From Symsagittifera roscoffensis (Eukaryota; Xenacoelomorpha; Acoela; Convolutidae): a stretch of 64,000 nt of DNA. The notes beneath the pieces were generated by a model. The model did no database searches. It saw only the letters and a program-made list of their open reading frames with translations, and was not told where the DNA came from. The stretch's first letter is position 1, and every line of letters starts with the position of its first letter. Where the stretch lies: assembly GCF_963678635.1 (NCBI RefSeq), contig NC_087063.1:62727290-62791289 (forward strand), written 5' to 3'. Positions 32,446-42,739 of this stretch are shown piece after piece. Made by a program: the position numbers and the translations under genes.

Positions 32446-34189
32446 TAGCATTTCATCTATATTTTACCCGCACTGGAGTTTCATAAATAAACCTGGATTT
32501 TATATGAGTTTTATTGTCAGTGTCTATAAAAAAGAAAAATGATCAATCATAACCAATTAAAATAAGATCGTATTTCCATTATTTAATAAAGCATTAAAAT
32601 CCAGTGAAAATAATTTATTAATTATCGTTTTTCACTTTAATAGATAAAGAAAACGAAACGCTATTTCAATAAATGCACTCCATTTTATTGGAATGCGAAT
32701 TTGAACACACACAAAATCTGTGTACTTTTTTTCTCTGAGCACAACTTTTTTTCTGTGTAACTTTGAGTTTTTTCTTCTAAGTAACTTCGGTAGGCTATGC
32801 TTCATCACCACAATTGATCAACTACATGACTAGCGTCCTCGCCGTAGCTTTACTTTTCCTAATAAACATCTCAATCTAGTCTTTGAAACGAAAACTTCGT
32901 CATGATTTTTTGTTTTCTACACCAGAGAACAAATTGTTTCTACATTCGGATAACAAATTTGCTTATTATCTTCTAATCCTGAATTGAGTTAGCTTTTGCG
33001 ATAGAAAAAATAATGAACAGAGGTATTTCAAAGAATCTGTAGCATGTGGCAAAGTTTTTCAAGGACTGGCTATCCTATTTTTGAAAGGAAAACTTTGATC
33101 AGATGAAAATTCTTCAAAGAAACCATTTTTCTCCAATTTAGTGCGGTAAAGATCATAGGCAAACCCGAATTCGTCCAGTTTGCGGCAGGTCAGAAATTCA
33201 GGCTGATTGCGTCTTTCTCTGCTCAACTCTAAAAAAAAAACCCTGTGATACAAACTACCTCTCATATGACTCATACGTTGAATCGTCTCAAGTTTAAGTT
33301 GCATTTAAGAATATACCTTCTAATTGGATTTGAGCGGTCGCTTAAAGATTTAATAATCTACGGTAGATTATATTCAATTTATCGAAATTGAATATGTGTT
33401 TCCTTAAATTTGATCGCTTCCGTTCTAAAACCTGAGAAGAGCACTTTGAGCCACGACAATTTATTATAATCGCAATTCAAAAGAATTCAGTAATCCCAAA
33501 CATATTCAATCAAAACAAAATTTTTATCCAGCTGCCCATGTGGTGACCAATTATGAATTTTATGTATATCCGGTCAAATTGATTAAAAACAGACATGTCT
33601 TACAACTCGAAGTTGAGATCAAAATCCAATAATTTACAGCTGCTTCTCTGATTTATTAATAACCTAGTGGTTTGGATTTCTTTTTGCAACCTGGCTTATT
33701 TGCTTAAAACTCTTTTTTTATCTACTTGACTGATTTCTTTAATTTTTTGCTGGCATATTTTTGCGAGTTGCTTGTAACCTTTTCATTAAATTGGTGTGAG
33801 AAAAAAAAACAGCGATTTTAATTTTTTTGAAGTGAACGCGCCGTATTATCTGCTCTAACTGACAAAAAGTTTTCAAACAAGTACTATTTTAAATCGTCCG
33901 TTTTGGTAAACAGCCTAAGAAACCTGCTTAGATTAGGCTTCCTGGCGCAAACCTCGTTTTAATAATTGATGAACGATTAGAAACTTTTTCTGGAAGGTCT
34001 TCTCTCCAGGCATTGACTTGAAAACCGATGAAAGCAAAACTAATGAAACCAATTTTCCTTGGAGTTTTCAAATAGCATTGTTCGATTGGAAATGTCCAGT
34101 CCTGAATGTAATCCCTCTACTTTTACTATATGCGTTTTCGGATGAAGAATAGTTAAATTTTGATTTGAATGTATTGGAAAAAAACGAAT
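32446..34189. other. no convincing gene
   Basis: AT-rich DNA. A minus-strand frame of 81 codons at 33059-33304 has no domain I recognise. Two adjacent perfect hairpins lie at 33355-33369 and 33371-33394. Confidence 0.5.
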
Positions 34190-35203
34190 TGAGTTAGGAC
34201 CGATGTGGTTAACTCATAGAGTAATTTCGGATAGGGTACACCGTCTGCTCGTCACGCTATCTTATTTTCGGCCGGATAGATTCGTGCAACTTCTTAGTCT
34301 AATACCGATCCTAATCTTACTCTTATACTATCTAGTCTCAGGTTGTTTAACTAGTCTCTGCTAGGCTCAATAGATCTAGGGTATACTGGTTTATTGCGGC
34401 TGCTGAAGTCTTCTTGGAGAGTCAACTAATTTCTAAGTTAAATTCAAATCTCTCTGGTGCTGAAATTACAAGTAATTCCAGCACTTACAAATAAGTGGGT
34501 TGTTAGTTTGATGGATCATGATTGGTTAATATTAAATACTTTACAGTGGTAAAATATCTAATTTATCCAATCATAAAATGTAGTTTAGATCAGGTTCCAC
34601 CCATCCGGGTTTTACAAAGTTTTTTAGAATAGTCTTTCTGTAATTCAAAGGATGGATGATGAACGTTGGTTTTTGGCGAACATCATATTTCGTCTGGGTT
34701 CTCTTGTTAGAGAAGTTCCAGGTTCAATCGTTGTGTCTTCTCATGACAACGACTGGGTTTTCGCAACAAACTCAAATCTGATTTCAGAATGGTTGGCTAT
34801 GACAGGTTTTTTCGTTTCATGTAGAGAACTTCTTTGTGTTTGACCTTGTCTGGGAATGGCGTGGAGATTGTGCGTGGAGGGGATGCCTGGTTACTCGGAT
34901 CTGTACGTATACTTGAACATCGAGGTGGTCATTGGTCTAGTTCAATGAAGTGCTTTTCTGCGAAGTCAAGTCGTACTCTAAATCCTTTGAGTTGTGATTG
35001 TGGGCGGCATATTGATTGTGGTTGGCCATTCTTTTTCGAATGTAGTGGGTTCATTTTGTCTTTGGATGTTCGTCTTTGGTGTTGTATGCTGATCTAAATA
35101 CTGCAAGGTATAATTTACATTTTATAAAATTTTTATTAGTTTGGTGTTTTAATTATGATTTTGGTTAGTTGTTTTCACAAAAGCTTTTTGTTTTAGTTCG
35201 GTT
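34190..35203 (-). repeat. LTR-like terminal repeat, left (3' on the minus strand)
   Basis: The shared sequence with the right repeat starts at TTTCGGATAGGG (34225). A further 35 bases, from ATTGAGTTAGGACCGA at 34190, are shared with the copy at 58704 but are absent from the right repeat of this element. On the minus strand an AATAAA lies at 34395-34390, about 165 bases before the end, in a fitting place for transcript ends. Confidence 0.7.
34390..34395 (-). promoter_or_regulatory. candidate polyadenylation signal AATAAA
   Basis: The minus strand reads AATAAA here and at the equivalent positions 41491-41496 and 58903-58908. It is the last such signal before the end of the repeat. Confidence 0.45.
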
Positions 35204-35205
35204 AT

Positions 35206-35345
35206 TTTGAAGAGTTACTCACCCTTGAGTACCTCTTATTAAAAATAGGAGTGTGGTCACAAAGCGTGGATGTAGCGCGGTGGGTTAGGCCGGCTATAGA
35301 GCATGCTCAGGACGTCCTCTCTGGTGGGTTAGGCCAGGAGTGGGA
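35206..35345. other. conserved hairpin and GC-rich block next to the left repeat
   Basis: AAGAGTTACTC and GAGTACCTCTT (about 35211-35239) form an 11-bp stem with one mismatch. Then comes a GC-rich block (about 35268-35340) in which GGTGGGTTAGGCC occurs twice. The block is almost unchanged in the second copy (59747-59880), although the surrounding sequence has drifted. It may be a packaging, export or promoter element. Confidence 0.5.
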
Positions 35346-36111
35346 GTATGATTTCGTGCGGTTTCTGTGAGAGGTCCTGTTATGTGATAACGTTTTATGT
35401 TGGGTTTATTGTGGTTTTTCTTATGTTTCGTTGGTTGTGTCCTTTTTTCAAAAATCAAATTGTTTTTGGTATGGGTTTGTCTTTCGACTTTTTTTTGTGT
35501 TTTATTATTTCTTTCTTAGACTTTATAATAGTCTTCAAAAGAATAAATTATCCAGTTTTAAACTGGGTTAATCCGGTTTGGGTACCGTTAGTTTCCTTTT
35601 CTTAGTCATGCTGTTATTCTATGATTTGTGGTGTTTAGTAAGCTGCATTGGTTAGTTTTGTTTAGTATATAATTCCTTTCCAACCGGGTTAAAGGAAAGT
35701 TTGAAGCTTGTTATCGTGTGTTAGAGTTGTTGAGTGTGAAAACTTGAAACTGAAATTCATTATTTTAAACAATTCTTCGTGGGCGAGCTGTGCGAGTTTG
35801 GATAAAATTTTTGTGCGAGTAAATGAAATATCAAAAGGTTAGTACTGCATTTTCGTTTTATCAATTTACTACATAGAATTTCAATTTTACTGCTAGTTTT
35901 GGGGAAAAATTAAGTTACAAATTTTCATCATTATCTGAATTACTGCTTTTAGGGAAATAATTTATAAATTAATTTACTACATTGGTATGAATTTTATTGA
36001 ATTTATCTAGTGTAAAATATTAATAGAGTTTTGAAGAATTTGAAGAAGTTTTCGATTTTTTATTTTTCTTTATTGTATTTTGCAGATGATCGTGAGATGA
36101 AGACTAAAAAT

Positions 36112-36190
36112 CTAAATAAAACATGGATAAAGAATGGTTAGTGTTTTATTTTAAATTTATTAGTTAAGAATATGTTTAAATTATACTTAC
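36112..36190 (-). other. short intron (79 bases) starting five bases after the ORF A stop
   Basis: On the minus strand the donor is CAG|GTAAGTATAA and the acceptor TTTTATTTAG|ATTTTTAG. In copy 2 the same intron (60645-60724) also contains the consensus branch sequence TACTAAC. The intron interior has drifted while both splice sites are kept. Confidence 0.6.
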
Positions 36191-36193
36191 CTG

Positions 36194-37970
36194 TTAGTTG
36201 TCGGGGAAAAAACCGTGGGGGAAGATGTCGTGGATTATGTCGGAATTTGTTAGTAACTTTGCTAGTATGCGAATGATGTTTTTAGTTTGAAGCAGTGGCC
36301 AAAGCAATTGAAGTGCTTTAATGGTTTTTAGTTCTTCAGTGCCAACTGCAAACTCATAAGGTGTGTTTTGGATGAGATTATATAATTTGTGGTTATATTT
36401 AGTGTTGTGGATGAATTCTAATATGGGGATTTCTATAGGTTGAACAAATTCATGTGGGATAAGGAAGGGTCTGGATTCTTCTGCGTTGAAGGTCTTTGTG
36501 ATGGGACAAAAAATATACATTTGGGTTATGGGATCATAATTGCGAAGAATACCGTGAAGGTTAGTATCTTTGATGCAATATGTGAAGTTAAGAAAAAATG
36601 GTGATGTGTATTTAGAGTTAATAAATTGAAAACGATGGTGTGGTTGTCTTGATGGAGTGTGTAGGTCAAAGTGATTTTGTATAAAGCGGTAATATGTATA
36701 TGTGTGGGTTTGTTTAGTGCGTAACATAATGTCGTGTGAGCAGTGCAAATCTCGTTCATGTGGTGCAAGGAAATGAAAGGTTAGTGAAAATAAATTAAAT
36801 CTTTCTTTAAAACTTTCGTAAGCTTGTGTGTCGGTTAGTGCTTCAGAAATGATGTGGTCGAATTTGCGATCAAATATATTGAGTGTAAAAACATATGGTG
36901 TTTTGATGAAAAATTTTTCTGTGATTTGTGGGTTAGCGAAGCGATCATCATCTAAAAATTGGTCTTGGTTAGTTCGGATGATGTTATGATCGTAATATTC
37001 TAGCGTATATTCGTTAGCTCGGGGTGCAGTGTATGTTTTTAGTGACTTTTTATATCCGATGTAAGTAAATTGTCTATGTGTTAGTGTTGTCTATATCGAT
37101 GTGAGTGTTAGATAAAGGTAGGCAAAGGGGGTTAGTAAAATGATTATATGATGTCCATTGAAGTGTAGGCATTAAAACGTGTTCATCTACAAAACTGCGT
37201 GTGTTGTTAGTGTCGTTAGGGGTGTTCAAAGTATACTGTGGAAATGAAGGTAAGGTGATTGCTAAAAATTCTCTCGTGTTAGTGTGATTTGGGTGATTAA
37301 TATATTCACGGGCTATTCCTGGTTTTGTTGGAAATGGATGGTTTGGGAATTTTCTTTTGAAAGTGCGGTAAGCTCTATTAGTGCTAATTGATGATTCGGT
37401 GGATGTGGATGATGGTGCTAATGATGCGGTATAAGCTGAAGAGGGTGTAGGGGTAGGTGGGTTTGATGATTCTATGGTTGATGAAATCTGGTTTATAGTT
37501 GAGGTGTCAAGGTGGAAGGGTTGTTGTTGTAAGGTGATAAAATTATCTAGTTCTTGGGAGATTTGGGGGGTGTCTGGAGAATTGGATGATCGATCTGAAT
37601 GAAGTGAAGAGTAGGTTGGGGTAACTTGTGAAGCATAGGAGGGTGTAGAAATGGATGGGAGTGGGTTATATGGTGGGATTGGTTGAAAAGGGGGTTTCGA
37701 AAAAACTGAGGGATTGGTTTGAAAATTATTGGATGGAGATGGTTCAGAGTCGGCAAATTCATCAGGGGTTTCAATATCTGGGTTATTGAGTTGTGAGATG
37801 GAGTATAAAACTGAGATATGTGAATTAGTGTCTGAATTCATGCCTGATGTTATATTATTGGTTGGAAAATCGGGTGGCGGGAAAGCAAAAAGTGGAATTA
37901 TTGTAATTGGAGTGTTGAGGTTGGTTGGGTGGGAATTTGAGCGGTGTAGGGATCCAAGTTGTCGGCTCAT
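36194..37970 (-). pseudogene. ORF A, copy 1 (frameshifted)
   Basis: The N-terminal part (37970-37074, 298 codons) and the C-terminal part (36748-36194, 184 codons) match the intact 601-codon ORF of copy 2 (60728-62533). Compared with it, this copy has lost 32 bases near 37080, which breaks the frame at HIDIDN. The C-terminal part differs from copy 2 at about eight residues. The ATG at 37970 lies six bases after the end of ORF B. The protein family is unknown; see the copy 2 entry. Confidence 0.75.
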
Positions 37971-37976
37971 CGTGGG

Positions 37977-40586
37977 CTAAAAAAAATTATTATTTTGAGA
38001 CTGAAAAGCAGTTGTATGTGGTTGTTCTATAATTTGTTCATATGTATTTTCATCTAGTGAATTGTGTGTCATTATATGTTGAATGGGACTTTGTGATATG
38101 GTTGGTCTGAAATTTGGATTATGTGTTTTTGCTAAATTTCGAAAATTTCGTGGGACTAGTGATAATGGATGGTTATGTGGTAGGGGTGGTAACTGTGGTG
38201 CTGTAGGCGTAATGTCTACATTGTTATGTTCTTCGTCATATGTGTTCTGTCTTGTTGCTATTTTTGTGTTGTATTCTTTTATTTGTGCGTCTAAAAGAAT
38301 TTTGTTTATTGATGATGAAAAAATTCCAAAAAATCCTGCAAATAAGATGCGTGCTACACTTGCTTGTCTATTTACTTGTGTGTGTATAGCGCATGTATTA
38401 TAGATTCCTTTTAAGAGTGAGAAAAGAAATACTATAAAGTTAAACATTGCGTATAAAATAGTTAATTTTTCTAAGATGTAATAGGGCCATCCTAGAAAAT
38501 CAAGAATTTCATTTTTGAGGGTAACAAAGCTAAAAATATTTATAGGTGAGATATCTTGTGGTCGGTATTTTTCACCGTTGAGATATATATAGTCTTTAAT
38601 GTCTTTAAAATATCCGCTATAATCTTGTGTATAAATATCTGCAAATCCTGCTGTTTCGGCAAGTTTGCGTAAGTTTTGGTCAATTGATTGTCTTTGTATA
38701 GTGTCCATTTGTGTTAATAATTCTTGGAATTGTTGTGTTCTAATGTGATGTTGTATATCGGATTTTGAATATATTCCAATTGATTGTAAGTCAATATTTG
38801 GGTTTCGAACAATAGCTCTAATGCTTTCAGGTAAAAATTTTTTGAGTGATTGCATTAATGTGGGATATGGGGTAAGAAGGTAATATTTATCTTCATCAGG
38901 GTTCAGTTGTACTACATTGTGGCTGTTTTCTGATCCACATGGGACTGCGGTATCCCAGAAATAGGTTCGTCTTGAAAGTGTGTCAACGAAATGTACTTTA
39001 TTCTTATAAAAGATAGGGATTCTTTTATAGCATCGTTTATCTTCAAAAACATATAGTGGTGATACTTTTTTGGTACAGGTATAGAACCATAAAATGTTTC
39101 CTTCATAGTCTAAAAAATTTGATCTATTGCCTGATAATAAATATCCTGCGTAGGGTATTTTTAATACTGCTAATGCAAGTGATTGTAGGATTTGTGTTCT
39201 TTCTAATTCGCATAGTTGGTGAAGTGTTTCTAATTCAGAGAGTGACATTTCTTGAAAAATGCGGCTAATTGTGTAGTCTAATTTCATATCTAGGTGAATA
39301 TCATAGTGGATATTACCGAAATATGTACTATTCATTAGTGATAGTTCTTGTAAACGTGTGCTTCTAGTGTCATGGGGCTTTAGATGTCCACCAGTTTGAC
39401 CTTTACTTTTTTGAAAATTAACTGGTATATATGATGTTCCTTCGTTTGGAGGATGACCTGTGGCATATGGGTCGATTTTTATTTTTCCAGGGGTCATGTC
39501 GAATCCTTTTTCGTATTCAACTAATATTTCAGAGTATTGTGTTTTGTGAAGTGGGTTTCTGTATTTACATGCAAGTTCTGTTTCTTGATATATTTGAAAA
39601 CGTGTCAATTTATTTTCTATATTGTGTATGTTCCTAAAATTAGAACTTTGTTTTCGCGATGGGTTTACTTGTTCATATGGAATGGACTGTATAAAATATT
39701 TTTCGTGAAATTTTATCATACGAGCGTGTATTTTTGCTACTTGAAATGTTGTACATGTGTCTTCGGGGAACCAAACAATTGTTGCTTGTGTTCGTGTTGT
39801 AGGGTCACAATAGCCTTGATCGTTTTTACAAGGTAATCTAATTCCTTGATAGATCATTGTGTTGTCTGATAAATCGCGTGTGAGTTGTATTTTTTCGAGT
39901 TGTATTTTCCAATCGAAAAACATTATTTCTTGATATCCTTTATTTTTTGTGTCTGCTTTGCAGTTTGATGGGTTATTTATACCAATATGTGGTATCCAGT
40001 GTTTATCGTGTATGTCATGAGTTAATCTTCCGTGTGCGCCGTTGTATGGATATTTTTCGTCTAGTTTTATATGTCCTTGATATCTTTCAAGTTCTGCTTG
40101 ATGTACAGAATCTGAAAAAACTTGGAAATATACTAAATTTCTATCTGTGTTTTTATTTTTTGTGATATTTAGTCTGAGTAACTCGTTTTTACAATCTTCG
40201 GGATTGAGATGTAAAAGTCGTTCTATATTACTCTGGTAGAATGATTCGTGGTCAAGTCGGTTTTTATTTCCATATGAGACTTGTGAACAATGTACTTTCT
40301 TTTCAGAAAATGTTGCTGTGAATTTATATCCTATAACTGTTGATGCTCGGGCTTTTGAATAAAGTGTCGCTATTACATTTGTTGTTTCTATAGCTTGTGG
40401 TTCTGTTTCGCATTGTGATACTTGATTTATTGCATATTTGTGTAGTGTTTTTTGTTCGTTTTCTTCACAATCGTAATGTGTTACTAATAAATCTTGGGGT
40501 CCTGTGCGGGGGGAAGGGTTTATGTTTTCATTGGAGGTTATTAGAAAAAGGAGTTGGAGAAAAATTAAAATTTTTAGAATATACAT
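37977..40586 (-). CDS. ORF B, envelope-like membrane glycoprotein (chuvirus-glycoprotein type)
   Basis: 869 codons. Residues 1-19 are a signal peptide (MYILKILIFLQLLFLITSN). The ectodomain has many cysteines, including HYDC at 37-40, C59, C100 and C253/C260 followed by VWFPEDTC at 271-278. This spacing resembles the glycoproteins of chuviruses, which have been captured by some BEL/Pao-type retrotransposons. A transmembrane segment lies at about 708-730 (LYAMFNFIVFLFSLL), and a second hydrophobic stretch at 744-758. The tail of about 110 residues contains ITPTAPQLPPLP, with PTAP at 794-797. The product would be a surface protein. The first ATG of the frame was chosen because the signal peptide follows at once. 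It overlaps the end of ORF C by 13 bases and ends six bases before ORF A. No frame break is seen. Copy 2 is very similar in protein despite many silent changes. Confidence 0.75.
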   Translation of the reverse strand: MYILKILIFLQLLFLITSNENINPSPRTGPQDLLVTHYDCEENEQKTLHKYAINQVSQCETEPQAIETTNVIATLYSKARASTVIGYKFTATFSEKKVHCSQVSYGNKNRLDHESFYQSNIERLLHLNPEDCKNELLRLNITKNKNTDRNLVYFQVFSDSVHQAELERYQGHIKLDEKYPYNGAHGRLTHDIHDKHWIPHIGINNPSNCKADTKNKGYQEIMFFDWKIQLEKIQLTRDLSDNTMIYQGIRLPCKNDQGYCDPTTRTQATIVWFPEDTCTTFQVAKIHARMIKFHEKYFIQSIPYEQVNPSRKQSSNFRNIHNIENKLTRFQIYQETELACKYRNPLHKTQYSEILVEYEKGFDMTPGKIKIDPYATGHPPNEGTSYIPVNFQKSKGQTGGHLKPHDTRSTRLQELSLMNSTYFGNIHYDIHLDMKLDYTISRIFQEMSLSELETLHQLCELERTQILQSLALAVLKIPYAGYLLSGNRSNFLDYEGNILWFYTCTKKVSPLYVFEDKRCYKRIPIFYKNKVHFVDTLSRRTYFWDTAVPCGSENSHNVVQLNPDEDKYYLLTPYPTLMQSLKKFLPESIRAIVRNPNIDLQSIGIYSKSDIQHHIRTQQFQELLTQMDTIQRQSIDQNLRKLAETAGFADIYTQDYSGYFKDIKDYIYLNGEKYRPQDISPINIFSFVTLKNEILDFLGWPYYILEKLTILYAMFNFIVFLFSLLKGIYNTCAIHTQVNRQASVARILFAGFFGIFSSSINKILLDAQIKEYNTKIATRQNTYDEEHNNVDITPTAPQLPPLPHNHPLSLVPRNFRNLAKTHNPNFRPTISQSPIQHIMTHNSLDENTYEQIIEQPHTTAFQSQNNNFF

Positions 40587-41325
40587 GTGTATGACAATCC
40601 TGAGTATGGGTTATAAAATGTGATGTAACCAATTGTCTTTTTGGTATATCTGTCGTATTTGTATATTACTTCAGTTGTTATAAATGGTGGTGGTAGGGAT
40701 TGAGCTGTTATATTTGGTGGGTTTAATGGATAGGGATGTTGAGTAATGTTGCTTAATTTAACCGTGATTTCAAATTTTAATTGTAGACTATTTTGTTGGA
40801 GTATTTGGATGTTATGATCACGAATGTCTTCGTGGATGTCTTGTCTATATTGTAGTCTATTTAGTGCCCAGTTGTGGAGTCGGTTACTTTCTGGGTGTTG
40901 TCCAAAAAATGGTGGAGGTGCAGTGAATGTATTCCAGTCTAGTCTTAAAGGAATATTTGTTGATGATTGTTCTCGATATCTAGCGTCGAGGTTATTTGGG
41001 AAATTTAAGTTAAAAGGTGGTGGTGAAATCTGGTTGATTGATGGTGTTGATGGTAGTGATAATGTTTCTGGTAGTGATGAGGATGTTGTTGTATCCGTAG
41101 AAATATCTATTGGATCATTGATTAAATTTGGTTCACCTTGTGTGAATGAATGTGTTGTCCAATATGGTAGTCGAGATGTTTGGTTTGTAGGGTTAAAGGG
41201 ATTTTCACGTATTTGTTCAGATGTTGCTGTTGAACCTAAGTAATCTGATGGTAGGCTTGAGGTGCTACGTTGTGAAAGAAGCGTAGGGGTTTCTGGTAAT
41301 ATACCGATGGGGTTTTCTGGAGTAC
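40574..41325 (-). pseudogene. ORF C, C-terminal part of a protein truncated by the right repeat
   Basis: About 250 codons are open, without a single methionine, so no internal ATG could start it. The upstream end runs into the right LTR-like repeat at 41326, where the frame continues by chance. So the gene was cut at this join and its N-terminal part is missing. The first 130 residues are Ser/Thr/Pro-rich. The last 110 look folded, with a helix (LHNWALNRLQYRQDIHED) and then beta-type strands (KFEITVKL, ITFYNPYSG). A PPPF motif occurs twice. The family is unknown. Its stop overlaps the ORF B start by 13 bases. It could be a matrix- or capsid-like partner, but nothing in the sequence proves this. 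Confidence 0.55.
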
Positions 41326-42304
41326 TTTCGGATAGGGTACACCGTCTGCTCGTCACGCTATCTTATTTTCGGCCGGATAGATTCGTGCAACTTCTTAGTC
41401 TAATACCGATCCTAATCTTACTCTTATACTATCTAGTCTCAGGTTGTTTAACTAGTCTCTGCTAGGCTCAATAGATCTAGGGTATACTGGTTTATTGCGG
41501 CTGCTGAAGTCTTCTTGGAGAGTCAACTAATTTCTAAGTTAAATTCAAATCTCTCTGGTGCTGAAATTACAAGTAATTCCAGCACTTACAAATAAGTGGG
41601 TTGTTAGTTTGATGGATCATGATTGGTTAATATTAAATACTTTACAGTGGTAAAATATCTAATTTATCCAATCATAAAATGTAGTTTAGATCAGGTTCCA
41701 CCCATCCGGGTTTTACAGAGTTTTTTAGAATAGTCTTTCTGTAATTCAAAGGATGGATGATGAACGTTGGTTTTTGGCGAACATCATATTTCGTCTGGGT
41801 TCTCTTGTTAGAAAAGTTCCAGGTTCAATCGTTGTGTCTTCTCATGACAACGACTGGGTTTTCGCAACAAACTCAAATCTGATTTCAGAATGGTTGGCTA
41901 TGACAGGTTTTTTCGTTTCATGTAGAGAACTTCTTTGTGTTTGACCTTGTCTGGGAATGGCGTGGAGATTGTGCGTGGAGGGGATGCCTGGTTACTCGGA
42001 TCTGTACGTATACTTGAACATCGAGGTGGTCATTGGTCTAGTTCAATGAAGTGCTTTTCTGCGAAGTCAAGTCGTACTCTAAATCCTTTGAGTTGTGATT
42101 GTGGGCGGCATATTGATTGTGGTTGGCCATTCTTTTTCGAGTGTAGTGGGTTCATTTTGTCTTTGGATGTTCGTCTTTGGTGTTGTATGCTGATCTAAAT
42201 ACTGCAAGGTATAATTTACATTTTATAAAATTTTTATTAGTTTGGTGTTTTAATTATGATTTTGGTTAGTTGTTTTCACAAAAGCTATTTGTTTTAGTTC
42301 GGTT
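41326..42304 (-). repeat. LTR-like terminal repeat, right (5' on the minus strand)
   Basis: 979 bases, nearly identical to 34225-35203. It lacks the 35 outermost bases that the left repeat and copy 2 have, which fits a deletion break inside the repeat that also removed the upstream genes. The open frames of 63 and 87 codons on the plus strand are repeated with it and look non-coding. Confidence 0.75.
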
Positions 42305-42739
42305 TTTTTTCTTTAAACAAGTTTCAATCTTTTAACTAGCCATTTTCTTTGACGGAATTTTTTTTATTTATTCAAAAAATTCTGAGCTTAAACTTTCACC
42401 TGTGATTCAACTTTCACCTAAGATATTTCACCTGTGATCATTTTTCGTAAATATATAGTTGTTTAAATATTGCGATTTTGGCCAATTTGGGACAATTAAC
42501 GAGCGATACATTTCGCACTATTACAGCGTAAACGGATGTTTAATCTGTCATAGAAATCGTTCTAAATTTGTTCAAAGAATGATTTGAAAGCCAAAATTGA
42601 TTTGTTAGTAGTGTGGGGGGATGATTTTTACAACAATCTCAAACTTTACATTTGATTTTTCATGTTATTATTTACTGCTCCATAGACCTTAAAAAGCCGT
42701 CGGAAGTTTCAGGTTTCCTCAAATGCACAAATATAAGTG

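Larger units (their letters stand above)
34190..42304 (-). mobile_element. glycoprotein-carrying element, copy 1, flanked by direct repeats
   Basis: Direct repeats of 979 bases (34225-35203 and 41326-42304) flank three minus-strand ORFs: truncated ORF C, a membrane glycoprotein (ORF B) and ORF A. Between ORF A and the left repeat lie about 1 kb with a short intron, a GC-rich conserved block and a hairpin. The flanking repeats differ at only about five places by eye, so they look like LTRs of one recent insertion. However, their ends are not TG...CA, I see no primer-binding site, polypurine tract or target duplication, and no gag or pol is present. A second copy begins at 58704. The simplest reading is an LTR element with env-like genes that lost gag-pol by internal deletion. 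An integrated viral genome fragment is the alternative. Confidence 0.7.

Noticed and set aside
33059-33304. 81-codon minus-strand ORF as a host exon
   Set aside because: There is no domain and no convincing splice sites at its ends; it is left as unsupported.
34652-35097. Plus-strand ORFs of 63 and 87 codons in the LTR-like repeat
   Set aside because: They are copied with the repeat. In the drifted copy at 59160-59300 the first is destroyed. No domain is visible.
35838-36135. Plus-strand exon of 51 bases between AAAAG|GTTAGT, TTTTGCAG and ATG|GTTAGT in both copies
   Set aside because: The minus-strand reading of the same DNA gives better splice signals (GTAAGTAT, TACTAAC, TTTAG) in the direction of the ORFs; the plus-strand signals may be chance complements.
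38083-38403. 106-codon plus-strand ORF repeated at 62645-62965
   Set aside because: It is antisense to the conserved glycoprotein tail; its conservation follows from the opposite strand.
34190-42304. Polinton/Maverick element
   Set aside because: I found no DNA polymerase B, integrase, ATPase or capsid gene and no inverted terminal repeats; the flanking repeats are direct.
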